A DNA stretch of 64,000 bases, from positions 33,142-97,141 of the forward strand of contig CANQIP010000005.1 in NCBI GenBank assembly GCA_947623955.1. The letters run 5' to 3'. This DNA is from an uncultured Clostridia bacterium. Its GTDB lineage: Bacteria; Bacillota; Clostridia; UBA1381. The position numbers were made by a program, and so were the translations under genes. Positions 63,004 to 64,000 of the stretch are shown here, piece after piece. The notes under the pieces were generated by a model. It was not told the DNA's origin, did no database searches, and was given only the letters and a program-made list of their open reading frames with translations. Position 1 is the stretch's first letter. Each line of letters begins with the position of its first letter.

Positions 63004-63981
63004 TCACCATTCCAGAAGCGCCGCGCCCCAGGTGAGACCGCCGCCGAAACCGACAAGTATAAGCTTGTCGCCCTTTTTAATTCTGCCTTCCTCTACCGCC
63101 TGAGCGAGCGACGACGGTATGCACGACGCGGAGGTGTTGCCGTATTTTTCAAGGTTTAAGAACACCTTGTCCTCGGTTATGCCCATACGCTTTATCGCCG
63201 CGTCCACTATTCTGTAATTCGCCTGGTGCGGTATCACAAGCGCGACGTCGTCATATGTAAGACCCGCCTTTTCAAGCACTCTGCCGCTTGCGTCCGCCAT
63301 AGCCTTTACCGCGAATTTCATAACGGTCTGACCCGCCATCCATATCGAGCTCTTATTATGGCTCACGCGCTTTTCCGTTTCCTCCGCGTCCTCTCTGTAC
63401 GCAAGCTGCGTTATCGCGGTCGCGCCCGTGCCGTCCGCGCCTATATCGACGGCAATAATGCCCGTTTTCTCGCTTGCCGAAACGACAGCCGCTCCGGCCG
63501 CGTCGCCGAACAATATGCAGGTCGAGCGGTCGGCGTAATCGGTAGCCTTTGTGAGAACGTCCGCGCAAACAACGAGTACGTGCTTATACATTCCGTTTTC
63601 TATAAACTGCTTGGCTATCGTAAGTCCGGTTATAAATCCCGAACAAGCCGCGTTGTAGTCGAACGCCGCCGCGTTTACCGCGCCGAGAGCCGCCTGTACT
63701 ACGCACGCTCCCGCCGGTGTGAAATAGTCGGGGGTAACCGAACCCAATATTATAAGGTCAAGTTCTTCAGCCGTAATTCCCGCGTTTTCAACAGCCTTTT
63801 TCGCGGCTTTTATCGCCATATCGGTCGTAAACTCATCGGGGGCGGAAACGTGTCTTTCCTTTATTCCCGTGCGGCGCGTTATCCATTCGTCGTTTGTGTC
63901 TACAATGCTCTCAAAATACGCGTTATCGTACACCTTTTCGGGAATGTATCTGCCCACGCCCGTTATTTTCGCATTACTCAT
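63004..63981 (-). CDS. fabH: Beta-ketoacyl-ACP synthase III
   Basis: 325 residues. Catalytic C113 in 'NAACSGFITGL', His in 'VIPHQANYRIVDAAI' and Asn in 'YGNTSASCIPS' complete the Cys-His-Asn triad. It condenses acetyl- or branched acyl-CoA with malonyl-ACP to begin fatty acid synthesis. It is the most upstream visible gene of the fab block; a GGAGG site precedes it at the right window edge, so any promoter or fapR/plsX partner lies outside. Confidence 0.95.
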   Translation of the reverse strand: MSNAKITGVGRYIPEKVYDNAYFESIVDTNDEWITRRTGIKERHVSAPDEFTTDMAIKAAKKAVENAGITAEELDLIILGSVTPDYFTPAGACVVQAALGAVNAAAFDYNAACSGFITGLTIAKQFIENGMYKHVLVVCADVLTKATDYADRSTCILFGDAAGAAVVSASEKTGIIAVDIGADGTGATAITQLAYREDAEETEKRVSHNKSSIWMAGQTVMKFAVKAMADASGRVLEKAGLTYDDVALVIPHQANYRIVDAAIKRMGITEDKVFLNLEKYGNTSASCIPSSLAQAVEEGRIKKGDKLILVGFGGGLTWGAALLEW

Positions 63982-64000
63982 CTGTTTCTTCCTCCATACT

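Noticed and set aside
1-64000. tRNA, rRNA, prophage or insertion-sequence genes
   Set aside because: No cloverleaf with a T-loop GTTCGA context in gaps, and no integrase, transposase or phage structural gene was found.

Overview
The window reads as a chromosome segment of an anaerobic, probably endospore-forming clostridial bacterium (Bacillota, class Clostridia). The grounds are pyruvate:ferredoxin oxidoreductase, an NfnAB transhydrogenase pair, FabK as the enoyl-ACP reductase, sporulation genes (yabP, yabQ, a SpoVB-like flippase), a CarD regulator, a CsaB/SLH cell-surface system and consistent TTGACA-17-TATAAT promoters with strong GGAGG ribosome sites. The genus cannot be fixed from the sequence alone; a gut or rumen polysaccharide degrader is a reasonable guess. 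No rRNA, tRNA, CRISPR array, prophage or transposase was seen. No gene-free stretch exceeds about 300 bases.

Layout. 1-7.5 kb (minus): a surface-polysaccharide assembly operon with a glycosyltransferase-CsaB fusion, MurJ, an O-antigen-ligase-like protein, a GT4 glycosyltransferase and two DUF4330 proteins (the last cut by the window edge). 7.6-10.9 kb (minus): ylxM-ffh-rpsP-khpA, then rnmV and a small DUF6514-like gene. 11-22.7 kb (plus): a 1434-residue fused acyl-CoA dehydratase activase, rhamnulokinase, a coupled trio (methionine gamma-lyase-family enzyme, CpXC protein, RluA synthase) and nfnAB; one small minus-strand gene lies at 15.4 kb. 22.7-37.3 kb (minus): a candidate small RNA, an SLH-domain exoprotein, a phosphopantetheinyl transferase, a TsaC/Sua5 enzyme, a WsfD-like membrane protein fused to DUF6273, a yabO-yabP-yabQ-divIC-yabR sporulation/division block with HU and mazG, nifJ and the SpoVB-like flippase. 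37.4-40.7 kb (plus): aroA and a secreted S8 protease. 40.7-49.4 kb (minus): a HAD-GtrA fusion, ispF-ispD, carD, then a secreted modular protein and a GH2 glycosidase. 49.6 kb (plus): the divergent AraC regulator. 50.5-64 kb (minus): fabH-fabK-fabD-fabG-acpP-fabF-rnc-radical SAM-smc-ftsY-lepA, nearly gapless.

How it fits together. CsaB pyruvylates secondary cell-wall polymers, which SLH domains bind, so the first operon plausibly builds the anchor for the SLH protein at 23-25 kb. The AraC/GH2/758-residue block looks like a small inducible glycan-degradation unit. The fab block supplies acyl chains, and its downstream genes (SMC, FtsY, LepA) handle chromosome organisation and membrane protein targeting. 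The least explained items are a roughly 78-nt independently transcribed RNA at 22.75-22.83 kb, several unusual fusions (GT-CsaB, HAD-GtrA, WsfD-DUF6273), a 173-nt yabQ/divIC overlap, and a cluster of three palindromic repeats inside the fab operon.
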